A stretch of DNA of 64,000 nt from Clostridia bacterium (GTDB lineage Bacteria; Bacillota; Clostridia; Oscillospirales; CAG-272), in the NCBI GenBank assembly GCA_017501225.1, contig JAFVXH010000007.1:146501-210500 (forward strand), written 5' to 3'. The position numbers were made by a program, and so were the translations under genes. The first letter of the stretch is position 1, and each line of letters opens with the position of its first letter. Under the pieces are notes generated by a model. It was not told where the DNA came from. It saw only the letters and a list, made by a program, of their open reading frames with translations, and did no database searches. Shown here one piece after another: positions 18,201 to 26,717 of this stretch.

Positions 18201-19105
18201 TAGTAGCGAATAACGATATTGCCGATCACGTTGGGATTTTGAACCATCGCACCGAAATTCTCCTCGATCCACGCAAGCGTTTCGGGGGTCTTTTCAAACG
18301 CGTTGGTGATTTGGATCGAATCGTACGCAAACTCTGCGTAATAGGAATATCCCGCGTAAAGCGTTGCGGGTCCGTCCGCGCCACTGATCAATTCGTCCAT
18401 GGGCCCGGAAAGCACCTGATATCCAAGCGCCTCCTTCAGATAATAAGGCTTGCCTGCATCGTAAACCACGTCAAGGCGCACCACGTAGTATTCGCGCTTG
18501 GCAAAGATCGGCTCGAGCCAGCAATCGTAGTAAGGGGTAATGTCCTTACCCAGAATAAGCTCCGTTTTGTCAAACCGCGTGCCAACAGCCCCCTCCAGGG
18601 TGGGATCCTTATCATAGACCTTCCAACCCGTCAGATCGTATCCGGTGCGACTGGGATTGATGATGGTAACGTTCTCCCCATAGGTGTAGGATTCTACTCT
18701 GTCCTGCGAAAAGCTGTAGAGGGATTCGTTGAAATAATGAACGCTGAAGGTATTGGGAACAAATTTTACCTCGCAGTTGATTGGCGTATCTCCCAGATTT
18801 CCAACCAAGGCGGGCTTTCCGTTAATCCAAACAGCCTGATATCCCAGTGCCGGCTCAACGGAAAGCGTATAATGCGTTCCCTGCGGATACTCATAGGTCT
18901 GTCCGCTGATCAGCTCCGTCTGTTCTCCACCGACGGTGATATAGATCTTACCGAATTCCGCGCCGTCCGTGACCGTAATGGTCAGAGAGGATTGCGGAAC
19001 GTCCGCCGCCGATCCCGAGAGGGCGAATACACCCAGAACGGTGCCCAGAAGGAGCAAGGAGAGCAATACGGAAAGTCCAATTTTTAAGCTTGTTTTTTGG
19101 AACAT
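15266..19105 (-). CDS. large cell-surface protein with InlB-type B-repeats and acidic cytoplasmic tail
   Basis: A 1279-residue protein. Signal peptide residues 1-34 (LSVLLSLLLLGTVLGVFALS). At least four InlB/Flg_new-type beta-grasp repeats, recognised by the PSRTGYDLTGW-like core, end near residues 195, 360, 450 and 540. A fibronectin-III-like segment lies near 660-760, then a helical region near 770-950, two membrane segments near 1028-1055 and 1070-1105 separated by RRKKG, and a 170-residue Glu/Asp/Ala-rich tail. So a large ectodomain is joined to a very acidic inner tail. Second gene of an operon, 15 bp after the L15-like protein gene. The partner is unknown; adhesion or envelope structure is an inference. 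Confidence 0.75.
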   Translation of the reverse strand: MFQKTSLKIGLSVLLSLLLLGTVLGVFALSGSAADVPQSSLTITVTDGAEFGKIYITVGGEQTELISGQTYEYPQGTHYTLSVEPALGYQAVWINGKPALVGNLGDTPINCEVKFVPNTFSVHYFNESLYSFSQDRVESYTYGENVTIINPSRTGYDLTGWKVYDKDPTLEGAVGTRFDKTELILGKDITPYYDCWLEPIFAKREYYVVRLDVVYDAGKPYYLKEALGYQVLSGPMDELISGADGPATLYAGYSYYAEFAYDSIQITNAFEKTPETLAWIEENFGAMVQNPNVIGNIVIRYYLPLPYAIDVDLNAGNASVSFGEGVKFPEHHVFDENTAIPAPSRVGYDFAYWEVSYLKKDGSTYTGRGYGDFVLLAKESFGEIKLKAIWTPRQYDVKYEWNGKDAADDAVIEALNGLLLTQYAKYTYDTPVAFPAPLRTGYTFLGWTVYLDGAEGAYNEEPLLTLPDALFSQAEPVGLTLKANWKATDYTVTLDGCGATEAGSASFVATFDAPFVLDGLVLPKRFGYKFLGYGTEQNGGTLYIHADGTPAKGIWDIAGDTTLYAIWEELPHVAAPDFFVDYVGEMFTVTGNIPDGKYEFTFGETTLTVVVVDGAITVNGQAATRISIPEVFFGQSVQVTVFGDGVTTSNNVFSLSVAARPKAPVFYEEIKDIVEDYTVIEVVMDTDLPAGYLYEFAISRDPDVHEMDLVWQDSPIFEDCRPGTVYYVFVRVKSSAGNYAHGQLAKFESTTYYATYVEQKVNDLLALKQSGDGQMVDALIADAIKEVREQTPSATFYEDLEAIYDRVVIEIVFARQQDEKIAELTQHLEDMKNSGMYSQESIQQLVNIYNVAIEQIRGAEQSDAVQNVFNTVISDMKEVKITHLQSGNLDVTSDAGMKHNTQLHASRNELTDQFTDAVYHSIQLGNVSVAGSTVTLEEALRMLRSKDVMAWYSSELTDGIVTLTEFEGKYYFRLLLADDLRALQGLQIAYYNEKTGELEFLDTQRDGNCLIFSADRVADFVIMGDPTVNLTALIACLGCVALLQIIAIAFLVVRRKKGAVLNSVSILPAVALTIRVFPANGAIIVLALGVLVMLLQVILMYLLLTSDLFYFGKRTPNKGNEAPIDGESAEEDETAMTLAMQDESAEQAAFDDAFAEQPITDDSPMEGSDPEEAFVWEDSENPVSADAYEDLFSTGENGAEQLFSYGDGQVEAEPEELSYRVSEAPIFAPDEHPEETFVDEPTVSEETDDLFAFDDDEDLATGAPYYDEEVPLSAEEEEY

Positions 19106-19120
19106 TTTCTATATACCTCC

Positions 19121-21532
19121 TTATCGAATCATTGCGGACTCGCCGTCAACGCTGCTGATTGCGATGATGGCATCCATGGTAAAGTGATTTGCTTCTACGT
19201 TCAACCGTTTGGAGAGCGACGCGCTTGCGTATACCTTCAATGTCGTAGCGCTCGGCAGGATCAGTCCCTTGTCCTTCAAGGTCTGCAGGCTGACCGTTTC
19301 TCCCTCGGTGTAGTATGCCTGCACCGAGCAAAGATCCACGAGTGCTACCGAGGTGTTGGACACCGGAGCTTCCGTAACGGGCTCCTCCTTTTCCTCGATC
19401 TCCTCGTATTCGATCTCCTCTGTGTCAAGCTCCTCCTCGGAGATTTCCTCCGGAATTTCCTCAGGGATTTCCTCGGGGATTTCCTCATCCTCTTCCCCGT
19501 CGGTTTCCACCTCGCCGAACACCGCTTCTACGTCGGAAAGTGTCTCCTCGCTGTCGGGATCCTCATCGGAGAAGAAGAATTCCTCATCCTCCGCGTCTTC
19601 CGCCTGCTCGGGTTCGGACAAGGACTCGTCCGTATCGGGCTCGTCTGATTCGAGCACCCCGTCCTCCGCATCCTCGGACGCGTCGGAAAGCTCGATGGGC
19701 TCGGTCGTGGTGATGACCTGCTCGAAGGTAGGCTCTGCATTGGTATAATAGCGCTCCGTGTAGCGCATCTCGGTCACCTTAACGGTTTCGCGCACCGTGG
19801 GAGCATCCGTTTCCTCTGCGGCTTCCTCCGCGGTTTCTTCCGCGTTTGGCGAAGCGCACGCAACGGCGGCGTCCTCGGCCGTCCCGTCCTCTGCCACGGG
19901 CTCCTCCGCAGACTCCTCCATCCGCTCGTTATCAAACTCCCAAAGGAAATTTGCGTTGGCGGGGATCACGCTTCCGTCCTCCTCGGGAACGTCCGGCGTG
20001 TGGTCGGGATCCAATTCAAAGGAGGTCGCGGGCTTTTCCTGACGGATATATTCCTTGATAAGGCCGCGTGCGACCAGATTTTCGGTGGTATCAAAGGCGT
20101 ATTCCGCCTCGTAGTCTACTTTTTCGATGTCAATGGGAGAAAGTCCGTGCTCCTCGCAGGTGCGCTGAACCAGCTCCATTGCCCACTTGAACTTGCGGGG
20201 GGTGCGTACCTTGTACTGGAAGGGCGTGTCGGCATATTTCTTTTTGCTCGATACGTCCTTGCCGCGGTACACCGTACCCTCAAGGCTTGCGGGATCGAGT
20301 GCCAGATAAATTTCCAGAATGCGCGTCTTGACGTTGATCTTTGCGATAGGCTGACGGCCGTTGTGGAAGCTGTCGGCAGACCAGCTGATGCGGTTCTTGC
20401 TGCCCTTGTAGGAAAGGAGCGCGTTGCGCAGCTCACTGTAATACTGCTTGATATGGGGCTTTGCCTGAATCAGCTTTGCCTCAAAGCTCTTGCGGTAATG
20501 TGCTACGATATAGCAACCGGTAGCTTCATCAAAGCCGATGATACGCTCGTTGCCGGTAAAACGCTCGCCTTCGCCGTCCTCCTCGTCGAGGATATCGTCG
20601 TCTTCGTCTGCCTCCTCACCGCTCGCGGTGTCCTCGGCGTCGTCGTTTTCCTCGTCGTCCTCGTCCTGATCAACGTCTGCCATGGCAGGAAGGCTCTCGG
20701 ATCCCTCCGTCGCGGTTGCGGTATCGGCGTCCTTCTTCTTTTGCATTTCGTAATCCAGAAAATCCGAAAGCTTTTCCAGGAGCGCATCAGCGGCAGCGCT
20801 CGGCTGCTCGGCGGGAACCTCCTTGATGACCTCCTTGTAGGTTTCGGTCACGACCTTCTCTACAACGCGGTAGGGCTGTGCCTCCTCGGGTGCCGCCGCA
20901 CCGTCCTCGGGAAGAACCTCCTGAACGGGAACGGGCATGGGCTCCTCAGCATCCTGCAGAGGCTCGTCCGCATCGGCATCGGTCTCCTCAAGCAGCTCCT
21001 CCTCGGAGCTTGCAAACAGCTCGTGGAACATTGCCTCATCCGCAGCGTCGCCGTCCAATTCCTCGGCATACAGCTCCTCCTCAATGGGCTCCTCCGTATC
21101 CGCAGGCTCGTCCGCAGGAAGTTCTGCATCCTCGGAAGTGATCTCGCCTTCCTCCGCGGGAACCTCCTCGGAGTTCTCCTGCTCCTGCACGCGTCCCGAC
21201 AGCGCAAAGCGGTAGCCTTTGGCGTTCGCTACAAGCAGAAGGATCACAAGCACCGCTGCCGCCAGCACGCATGCAACCGACAGCCAAAGCAGGGAGGCAT
21301 ACGCGACGGTCGGGATCGCTCCCAGTGCAAAGACGATGCCACCGTGATCAAAATAGGTCTGCTCGTCCGCTCCATCATCGGTGTTTTTTGCATGTCGCAT
21401 TTTGACGATCAAAATGCAAATGCAAGCCACCTCGATGGCGAGCAGGCAGGCAAGCAATGCCACCAATGCGAAGATCCCCAGCGAGGAAATTTCCGTATTG
21501 AGGGCGCAGGAAAAGAATGGTTGAAGCCGCAA
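19121..21532 (-). CDS. membrane-anchored acidic protein with C-terminal ribosomal-L15-like domain
   Basis: An 803-residue protein. Two membrane segments (about 18-43 and 65-102), a long Glu/Asp/Ala linker (about 110-320), a globular domain (about 320-505; KSFEAKLIQAKPHIKQYYSE, NRISWSADSFHNGRQPIAKI, LEIYLALDP), a second acidic linker with an EEIP repeat (IPEEIPEEIPEEIPEE), and a C-terminal 75 residues matching the uL15 C-terminal fold (EGETVSLQTLKDKGLI, SKRLNVEANHFTMDAI). Start taken as TTG 21532, with GGGGG eight bases before; the longer frame starts inside the promoter -10. It is not a ribosomal protein in size or location. Function unknown. Confidence 0.7.
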   Translation of the reverse strand: MRLQPFFSCALNTEISSLGIFALVALLACLLAIEVACICILIVKMRHAKNTDDGADEQTYFDHGGIVFALGAIPTVAYASLLWLSVACVLAAAVLVILLLVANAKGYRFALSGRVQEQENSEEVPAEEGEITSEDAELPADEPADTEEPIEEELYAEELDGDAADEAMFHELFASSEEELLEETDADADEPLQDAEEPMPVPVQEVLPEDGAAAPEEAQPYRVVEKVVTETYKEVIKEVPAEQPSAAADALLEKLSDFLDYEMQKKKDADTATATEGSESLPAMADVDQDEDDEENDDAEDTASGEEADEDDDILDEEDGEGERFTGNERIIGFDEATGCYIVAHYRKSFEAKLIQAKPHIKQYYSELRNALLSYKGSKNRISWSADSFHNGRQPIAKINVKTRILEIYLALDPASLEGTVYRGKDVSSKKKYADTPFQYKVRTPRKFKWAMELVQRTCEEHGLSPIDIEKVDYEAEYAFDTTENLVARGLIKEYIRQEKPATSFELDPDHTPDVPEEDGSVIPANANFLWEFDNERMEESAEEPVAEDGTAEDAAVACASPNAEETAEEAAEETDAPTVRETVKVTEMRYTERYYTNAEPTFEQVITTTEPIELSDASEDAEDGVLESDEPDTDESLSEPEQAEDAEDEEFFFSDEDPDSEETLSDVEAVFGEVETDGEEDEEIPEEIPEEIPEEISEEELDTEEIEYEEIEEKEEPVTEAPVSNTSVALVDLCSVQAYYTEGETVSLQTLKDKGLILPSATTLKVYASASLSKRLNVEANHFTMDAIIAISSVDGESAMIR

Positions 21533-21606
21533 TGTTTTGTCCCCCTTTGTTGCTTTGTGAATTCCGGATTCGGAAAAAATATTCCGTTTTTTCTCTCTAT
21601 GGGTAT

Positions 21607-21635
21607 ATTTTAGCACATTCTTTTCATATAATCAA
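21607..21635 (-). promoter_or_regulatory. sigma-A promoter of the acidic membrane-protein operon
   Basis: TTGATT (21630-21635), 17-bp spacer, TAAAAT (21607-21612) with an extended TGC on the reverse strand. Confidence 0.7.
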
Positions 21636-21786
21636 TAAGTTTTTCAAAAAAAATCCAAGTTTTTATCGCAAAATGCAAGGAAAAATCATCCAAATCAACA
21701 AAATCACAAGGCATTTGACGCAAAGTGAAAAAATGTGACGATATCTTTGCAAAACGCGGTAAAAGACGCAAAAAGCAAAAGAAGAA

Positions 21787-21818
21787 GGGGGAGAAAGCGC
21801 AAGCGGCGCCGTCTCCCC
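21787..21818 (-). terminator. rho-independent terminator after glpK
   Basis: On the reverse strand GGGGAGA...TCTCCCC with an inner GC-rich arm, followed by a pyrimidine/T-rich run. Confidence 0.65.
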
Positions 21819-21858
21819 GGGATCACGGTAAAAATATTTCTCTTTTCCGATTCTTACA

Positions 21859-23355
21859 TCAGCCTTCCTCAGCCCAACGGCGGCTTCTCTCGACCGCCCT
21901 GTGCCATCCTGCAAGCAGCGCTTCCCGCTCCTTCGTTGAGCGCGCAGGCAAGAAGCGTTTTTCGATTTGCCATCTCTGTCGCAGCTCCTCGGGAGAGGAA
22001 AAGACCCCCGCGCCAAGTCCCGCAAGGCTGGCAGCCCCCCACGCCGTGCTCTCCACGCAGGCGGGGCGAAGAAGGGGGATCCCCAAAATATCGGATTGGA
22101 ATTGCAAAAGCAGATTGTTTGCGCTCGCACCTCCGTCCACGTGCAAGGCGGGCGGTGTCGCGTCGGTATCGCTCTGCATTGCCGCAAGCACGTCTGCCGT
22201 CTGATACGCCATGCTTTCCAGCGCCGCGCGCACGATATGCGCCCTCGTGGTCGCACGTGTAAGACCTTGGATGCCGCCTCTTGCATAGGCGTCCCAATAA
22301 GGCGCACCAAGGCCTACGAAGGCAGGAACCAGATAAACTCCCGCACTGCTTGGCACGCTGGCGGCCAGGGATTCGCTTTCAGCGGCACTTTTGATCAGAC
22401 CAAGGCCGTCACGCAGCCACTGAATCACCGCACCGCAGACAAAGACCGAGCCCTCCAGCACGTAGCTTACGTCCTTGCCGATCTGCCATCCTACGGAGCT
22501 GAGCAGCCCTTGGGAGGAGCGGACGGGCGTGTTTCCCGTATTCATGAGCATAAATCCACCCGTCCCGTATGTATTTTTGACGTCACCGCGCGCAAAGCCG
22601 CACTGACCGAACAGTGCCGCCTGCTGGTCGCCCGCGACACCGCAGATCGGGATCTCCTTGCCGAACAGACGAGCGCTCGTTACGCCGAAATCCCCCGACG
22701 AGGGACGAACCTGCGGCAGCATCCCCTCGGGAATGCGGAAAAGCTTCAACAGCTCCTGATCCCATTGCATGGTGTGAATATTGAAAAGCATCGTGCGTGA
22801 CGCGTTAGAGGGGTCGGTCGCGTGGACCTTCCCTCCCGTCAGGCAATAGATCAGCCACGTATCGATGGTTCCGAAGAGCAGCTCTCCTCGCTCCGCGCGC
22901 GCCTGCGCTCCCTCGACGTGATCCAGGATCCAACGCAGCTTGGTCGCCGAGAAATAGGGGTCGATCAAAAGCCCCGTTCTGGAACGGATCTCCTCCTCCA
23001 TGCCCTGCGATCTCAAGGCGTCACAGTCCTGTGCCGTGCGACGGCATTGCCACACGATGGCGCGATAGATGGGCTTCCCCGTAGATTTTTCCCATATCAC
23101 CGTGGTTTCTCTTTGATTGGTGATGCCGATGGCGGCGATCTCCTCCGCGCCGATCCCCATTTGCAGCATCGCCTCGACCGCGACGCCCATCTGCGATGCC
23201 CAGATCTCGGTGGCGTCGTGCTCTACCCAGCCGTCGTGCGGAAAGAGCTGCGCAAATTCCCTTTGCACCGAGGAGCAGATCTTCCCGTCCGTGTCAAAAA
23301 TGATGCAGCGCGAGGAGGTTGTGCCCTGATCCAGTGCCAACAAATATTGCTTCAT
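21859..23355 (-). CDS. glpK: glycerol kinase
   Basis: A 498-residue FGGY-family kinase that phosphorylates glycerol to glycerol-3-phosphate. N-terminal [16 protein letters not shown] (phosphate loop), [28 protein letters not shown], and C-terminal [18 protein letters not shown] with the FGGY-type region. Full length. The regulatory His-containing loop typical of Firmicutes GlpK was not identified with confidence. Last gene of an operon behind a lipid kinase and an unknown helical protein; no glpF or glpD is present nearby. Confidence 0.96.
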   Translation of the reverse strand: MKQYLLALDQGTTSSRCIIFDTDGKICSSVQREFAQLFPHDGWVEHDATEIWASQMGVAVEAMLQMGIGAEEIAAIGITNQRETTVIWEKSTGKPIYRAIVWQCRRTAQDCDALRSQGMEEEIRSRTGLLIDPYFSATKLRWILDHVEGAQARAERGELLFGTIDTWLIYCLTGGKVHATDPSNASRTMLFNIHTMQWDQELLKLFRIPEGMLPQVRPSSGDFGVTSARLFGKEIPICGVAGDQQAALFGQCGFARGDVKNTYGTGGFMLMNTGNTPVRSSQGLLSSVGWQIGKDVSYVLEGSVFVCGAVIQWLRDGLGLIKSAAESESLAASVPSSAGVYLVPAFVGLGAPYWDAYARGGIQGLTRATTRAHIVRAALESMAYQTADVLAAMQSDTDATPPALHVDGGASANNLLLQFQSDILGIPLLRPACVESTAWGAASLAGLGAGVFSSPEELRQRWQIEKRFLPARSTKEREALLAGWHRAVERSRRWAEEG

Positions 23356-23362
23356 TTCGCTT

Positions 23363-24103
23363 CTATACCTCCGTATCGCCTTGCGTTACCGCAAGCGTAT
23401 TCCATTCCCTTTGCGTGCGCTCCAGGTGGTGCTGTAATTCTCCCAAAAGATTCCGCACCGCTACGATGGAGCATCCCGCTCCCGCGCCGTCAAAGTCCGC
23501 GCTGACCTGCATGCCCTGTAAAAACGCGGGGAGCGCGCGTCCGCAGAGCGCGGATAAGCTCAGCCGAGCACTCCTCCAAGCCTCCGACGAGTGCAAAAAT
23601 TCCTGCTTTCCCTCCTTCAGAGCCTCCAGCAAGCGACGGTATGCAGGAGCATCGTCCTCCTCTACCAGAGAAAGCACGGCGGAGACCTCCTCCTCAGCCT
23701 GCAAAAAGAGCCCGAGGTGCGCGCCAAGCGTACCCTCCCGGCAGGATAAAAAGACCGACACACTCCGCAAAACGGCAAACTGCTCCTCCAGATCGAGCAA
23801 AAGGCGGGTAACCCTTGCAACCGTTGCGCGCTTGTCCTCCAAGGAAACGAAGAAGCCGAGCGGCTGTGGGATCTGTTCCGTGCAGATGCGCAAGATCCGG
23901 ATCGAGCACTCCATCGCCTCGATAGCGCGTTGCCGCTCCGTCTGCAGGCGTCCGTCCGAATCAAGGTCATGTAATGCCTCCTCTGTCAAAGAACGGCAAA
24001 CGGACAGAACCGCCTTTTGATCGTCAAGAAGCTGCTTTTGCAGCCTCCGACGCTTCTCATCGGTCTGTCCGTTATGTAAATAGGATAAATTTTCTCGTTC
24101 CAT
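23363..24103 (-). CDS. uncharacterised helical protein between lipid kinase and glpK
   Basis: A 246-residue protein that I do not recognise. It is predicted almost wholly alpha-helical with heptad-like Leu/Glu/Arg patterns ([40 protein letters not shown]), no signal peptide and no clear membrane segment. ATG 24103 is chosen because AGAGGG precedes it; the longer frame overlaps the lipid kinase gene. Gaps of 11 and 7 bp to its neighbours show that it is an operon member. Confidence 0.6.
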   Translation of the reverse strand: MERENLSYLHNGQTDEKRRRLQKQLLDDQKAVLSVCRSLTEEALHDLDSDGRLQTERQRAIEAMECSIRILRICTEQIPQPLGFFVSLEDKRATVARVTRLLLDLEEQFAVLRSVSVFLSCREGTLGAHLGLFLQAEEEVSAVLSLVEEDDAPAYRRLLEALKEGKQEFLHSSEAWRSARLSLSALCGRALPAFLQGMQVSADFDGAGAGCSIVAVRNLLGELQHHLERTQREWNTLAVTQGDTEV

Positions 24104-24114
24104 GCTGCCCTCTC

Positions 24115-25077
24115 TTATTTTGTCACAAGGGTCGGCTGAACCGACACGGGATTGCTGAAAACAACGGGATACGCCCCCGCAGGGCGCGCAAAACGAATCG
24201 CGCCCGGCATCACCTCGATGGTAAAATCGTTGCACTCAACCAATTCCCCATCCAGGGAATACACAAAGCCCTCGGGCGCCTGGACGCGAATGCGCTTGGC
24301 GCGGCGGTAGACCACGATATTCTTGAATTTATCTCCCTCCAGATGCTTTCCGTCACGGTAATCCGACATCAGCTGCAAAAAGCGGAAATGCGACACGGGG
24401 TGAACCAAGCAGACCTCCAAAAAGCCGTCGTTGTTCTCGGATCTTGGCGCACAGCGAAAAGATCCGCCGACGTATTGCCCGTTTGCGACGGTGCAGAGCA
24501 GGATTCTGCCCTTTGGATTGAGCACCTCCCCGTCCGCCGTCACACGGCATTTGTTCCACATCGAGGTTGCCAGAGCGACCACAACGCCGGTCGTGTAAGC
24601 GTTTTTACCGCCGAAGACCTTGTTGCGGCGCACGTTAGACATCGTTTTTGCGACGCCGGAATCGAATCCGAAGTGCGTGGCGTTGATGGCGTACTTGTTT
24701 CCGACGCGCATAATATCAATCGGCTCTTCCTCCGCCGCAACCAAAGCGGCGATATTGAGAAAGTACTTTTTCCCGCCATAATATTTGACAAAATCGTTAC
24801 CCGATCCGCAAGGATAACAGCCGAGGGAGGCGTGCGAAAAGCCGACGATGCCGTTCATGACCTCATTCAGGGTGCCGTCTCCTCCGCACGCGTAAAAGCG
24901 AACGGGATCGTGATAACGCTCACAGTAGTTCCGCACAAAAAACGTGGCATCCCTTGTGTCCTTGGTCAGATAGATCTCATAGTCCACAGGATTTTTGAGT
25001 GCTTCCAGCGCGCGGCGGATCTTCTCCTGCGCGTTCTCTTTTCCTGCTGCGGGATTGATGACAAACACGTGCCTCAT
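24115..25077 (-). CDS. diacylglycerol-kinase-family lipid kinase
   Basis: A 320-residue YegS/DgkB-type lipid kinase. N-terminal catalytic domain with INPAAGKENAQEKIRRAL, the nucleotide loop ACGGDGTLNEVMNGI near residue 62, and GCYPCGSGNDFVKYY near residue 88; C-terminal beta domain with YSLDGELVE. The family phosphorylates diacylglycerol or related lipids using ATP at the inner membrane face. ATG 25077 has AAGGAGG eight bases upstream. First gene of an operon with glpK, suggesting glycerolipid turnover. Confidence 0.88.
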   Translation of the reverse strand: MRHVFVINPAAGKENAQEKIRRALEALKNPVDYEIYLTKDTRDATFFVRNYCERYHDPVRFYACGGDGTLNEVMNGIVGFSHASLGCYPCGSGNDFVKYYGGKKYFLNIAALVAAEEEPIDIMRVGNKYAINATHFGFDSGVAKTMSNVRRNKVFGGKNAYTTGVVVALATSMWNKCRVTADGEVLNPKGRILLCTVANGQYVGGSFRCAPRSENNDGFLEVCLVHPVSHFRFLQLMSDYRDGKHLEGDKFKNIVVYRRAKRIRVQAPEGFVYSLDGELVECNDFTIEVMPGAIRFARPAGAYPVVFSNPVSVQPTLVTK

Positions 25078-25114
25078 AGGAGCTTCCTCCTTTTTTCCGT
25101 ACCAATATATTTTT

Positions 25115-25143
25115 ATTGTAGCACAAATTTTCGAAAAAATCAA
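25115..25143 (-). promoter_or_regulatory. sigma-A promoter of the lipid kinase-glpK operon
   Basis: TTGATT (25138-25143), 17-bp spacer, TACAAT (25115-25120) with an extended TGC. Confidence 0.7.
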
Positions 25144-25180
25144 GTATTTTTAGCACGTAGGCGCAATTTCCGACAAAAAG

Positions 25181-25214
25181 CAAGGATCCAACGGCGGTCA
25201 CCGTTGGATCCTTG
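25181..25214 (-). terminator. rho-independent terminator of the rubrerythrin gene
   Basis: Perfect 14-bp stem CAAGGATCCAACGG/CCGTTGGATCCTTG, six-base loop, followed on the reverse strand by CTTTTTG. Confidence 0.85.
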
Positions 25215-25223
25215 CGGGATGTA

Positions 25224-25763
25224 TCAATAATTTTCTGCGTGAAGTTCGAAATAGCTCTGCGGATGTGCGCAGGTGGGGCATACCTGAGGTGCCTTGGTTC
25301 CCACGATGATGTGACCGCAGTTACGGCACTCCCAAACCTTGACCTCGCTCTTCTCAAAGACCTGTGCGGTTTCGACGTTCTTCAGCAGTGCGCGGTAGCG
25401 CTCCTCGTGCTGCTTCTCAATGGCAGCAACCAGCAAAAACTTTGCGGCAAGCTCGTGGAATCCCTCCTCCTTCGCGGTCTTTGCAAAGCCCGCGTACATG
25501 TCGGTCCACTCGTAGTTCTCACCGTTTGCTGCCTCTACCAGATTGTGAGCGGTATCTCCAATACCCTCCAGCTCCTTGAACCAAAGCTTTGCGTGCTCCT
25601 TTTCGTTCTCGGCGGTCTTGAGGAACAGAGCGGCAATCTGCTCATAGCCCTCTTTCTTTGCAACGGATGCAAAATAGGTGTACTTGTTTCTTGCCTGGGA
25701 TTCGCCGGCGAAGGCTGCCTCCAGGTTCTTCTCGGTTTGCGTTCCTGCGTATTTGTTTGCCAT
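25224..25763 (-). CDS. rbr: rubrerythrin
   Basis: A 179-residue non-haem iron peroxidase of anaerobes. N-terminal ferritin-like di-iron domain with [20 protein letters not shown] and [25 protein letters not shown], then a C-terminal rubredoxin-like domain with CRNCGH and [12 protein letters not shown]. It reduces hydrogen peroxide with electrons from a rubredoxin-type partner. Single-gene unit with its own terminator; no clear promoter was found upstream. Confidence 0.95.
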   Translation of the reverse strand: MANKYAGTQTEKNLEAAFAGESQARNKYTYFASVAKKEGYEQIAALFLKTAENEKEHAKLWFKELEGIGDTAHNLVEAANGENYEWTDMYAGFAKTAKEEGFHELAAKFLLVAAIEKQHEERYRALLKNVETAQVFEKSEVKVWECRNCGHIIVGTKAPQVCPTCAHPQSYFELHAENY

Positions 25764-25808
25764 TGGTTTTTCCTCCGTTTGTGATTTTTGATTTTATTTT
25801 TATGGAAA

Positions 25809-25824
25809 GAGCGCGAACGCGCTC
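25809..25824 (-). terminator. terminator hairpin after nadE
   Basis: Seven-bp perfect stem GAGCGCG/CGCGCTC with a two-base centre, just after the nadE stop codon, followed by TTT on the reverse strand. Confidence 0.5.
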
Positions 25825-25831
25825 ATTTCGG

Positions 25832-26569
25832 TCAGTCTGAAAGCTCGGGGCGGAACGAGGGCATCAGCTGCAGCTTGAACAGATTGATGCTGTGCAGGCG
25901 GTCGATGCGCGCCTTCTTTTCCTGATCGTCGATCTTGCCGGTTCGGATATAGCGGTCAAGCTCTGCGTAGGTAAAGCCGAGATTGTCCTCGTCGGTCTTG
26001 CCGCACAGCCCGTCGATCGGAACCTTGTCTACAAGCTCCCTTGGCAGCCCCAGCGCGTATCCGATCTCCTTGACCTCCGCAACCGTCAGCTGTGAAAGCG
26101 GGCTGAAATCTCCCGCCGCGTCACCGTAACGCGTGGAATACCCCACCCAATCCTCGGAAAGATTGCAGGTATTCGCAACACGTCCGTTGCAGGACTGCGA
26201 GATGGCATAGAGTGTCGCCATGCGGATGCGAGGAGGCAGATTGTTCAGTGTCTGCGAGGTCAGGGGCAGCTCCTTTGGCATGCTTGCCTTGACTCCCTCG
26301 ACGGCATCCTTGACGTTGACCACGTAATGCGCAATGCCGAGATGCTCCACAAGCGCGTGCGCGCAATCAATATCCGCCTGCTCGCCACAGGGCATCAGAA
26401 CACCGATCACCCGATCCTTGCCGAGCGCCTCGACGCAGAGCGCGGCAACCACCGAGCTGTCCTTACCGCCCGAAATACCGACCACGGCATTGCAGCCCTT
26501 GCCGTTCTCCTCAAAAAAGCTGCGAATCCACGCCACGCAATCGTTTTTTACCTTCACTGCATCAAACAT
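25832..26569 (-). CDS. nadE: NAD+ synthase (ammonia-dependent type)
   Basis: A 245-residue synthetase that converts deamido-NAD to NAD. ATP-pyrophosphatase loop VVGISGGKDSSVVAAL near residue 30, NTCNLSEDWVGYSTRYGDAA, and a C-terminal GKTDEDNLGFTYAELDRYI. There is no glutaminase (CN-hydrolase) domain, so ammonia or a separate glutaminase supplies nitrogen. ATG 26569 follows GAGGAGAG; the longer frame runs across the promoter. Single gene. Confidence 0.93.
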   Translation of the reverse strand: MFDAVKVKNDCVAWIRSFFEENGKGCNAVVGISGGKDSSVVAALCVEALGKDRVIGVLMPCGEQADIDCAHALVEHLGIAHYVVNVKDAVEGVKASMPKELPLTSQTLNNLPPRIRMATLYAISQSCNGRVANTCNLSEDWVGYSTRYGDAAGDFSPLSQLTVAEVKEIGYALGLPRELVDKVPIDGLCGKTDEDNLGFTYAELDRYIRTGKIDDQEKKARIDRLHSINLFKLQLMPSFRPELSD

Positions 26570-26603
26570 ATTCCGCACTCTCCTCTTGCCTTCATACACT
26601 CGT

Positions 26604-26632
26604 ATTTTACCACAGTTTTTTTCAAAATACAA
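26604..26632 (-). promoter_or_regulatory. sigma-A promoter of nadE
   Basis: TTGTAT (26627-26632), 17-bp spacer, TAAAAT (26604-26609) with TGG before it. Confidence 0.65.
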
Positions 26633-26669
26633 GAGGATTTTTTCGTTTTTTCCTCCATACGTAAAAAAA

Positions 26670-26707
26670 GCAGCAAGGAAAAGACGGTGTGTCTTTTTCC
26701 TCGCTGC
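26670..26707 (-). terminator. rho-independent terminator after the DUF4838 gene
   Basis: GCAGC-AGGAAAAGAC paired with GTCTTTTTCCT-GCTGC, followed on the reverse strand by CTTTTTTTAC. Confidence 0.8.
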
Positions 26708-26717
26708 CGGATCCGTT

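Noticed and set aside
15410..19087. Very long forward-strand open frame opposite the InlB-repeat protein gene
   Set aside because: It mirrors the real gene's codons; the reverse frame has a signal peptide, recognised repeats and membrane helices, the forward frame has none.
19440..19500. EEIP tandem repeat in the acidic linker as a DNA repeat element
   Set aside because: It is an in-frame low-complexity coding repeat, best explained as part of the linker.
20000..21613. Long forward-strand frame opposite the L15-like protein gene
   Set aside because: Artefact of Glu/Asp/Ala-rich codons on the other strand; no ribosome binding site or domain.
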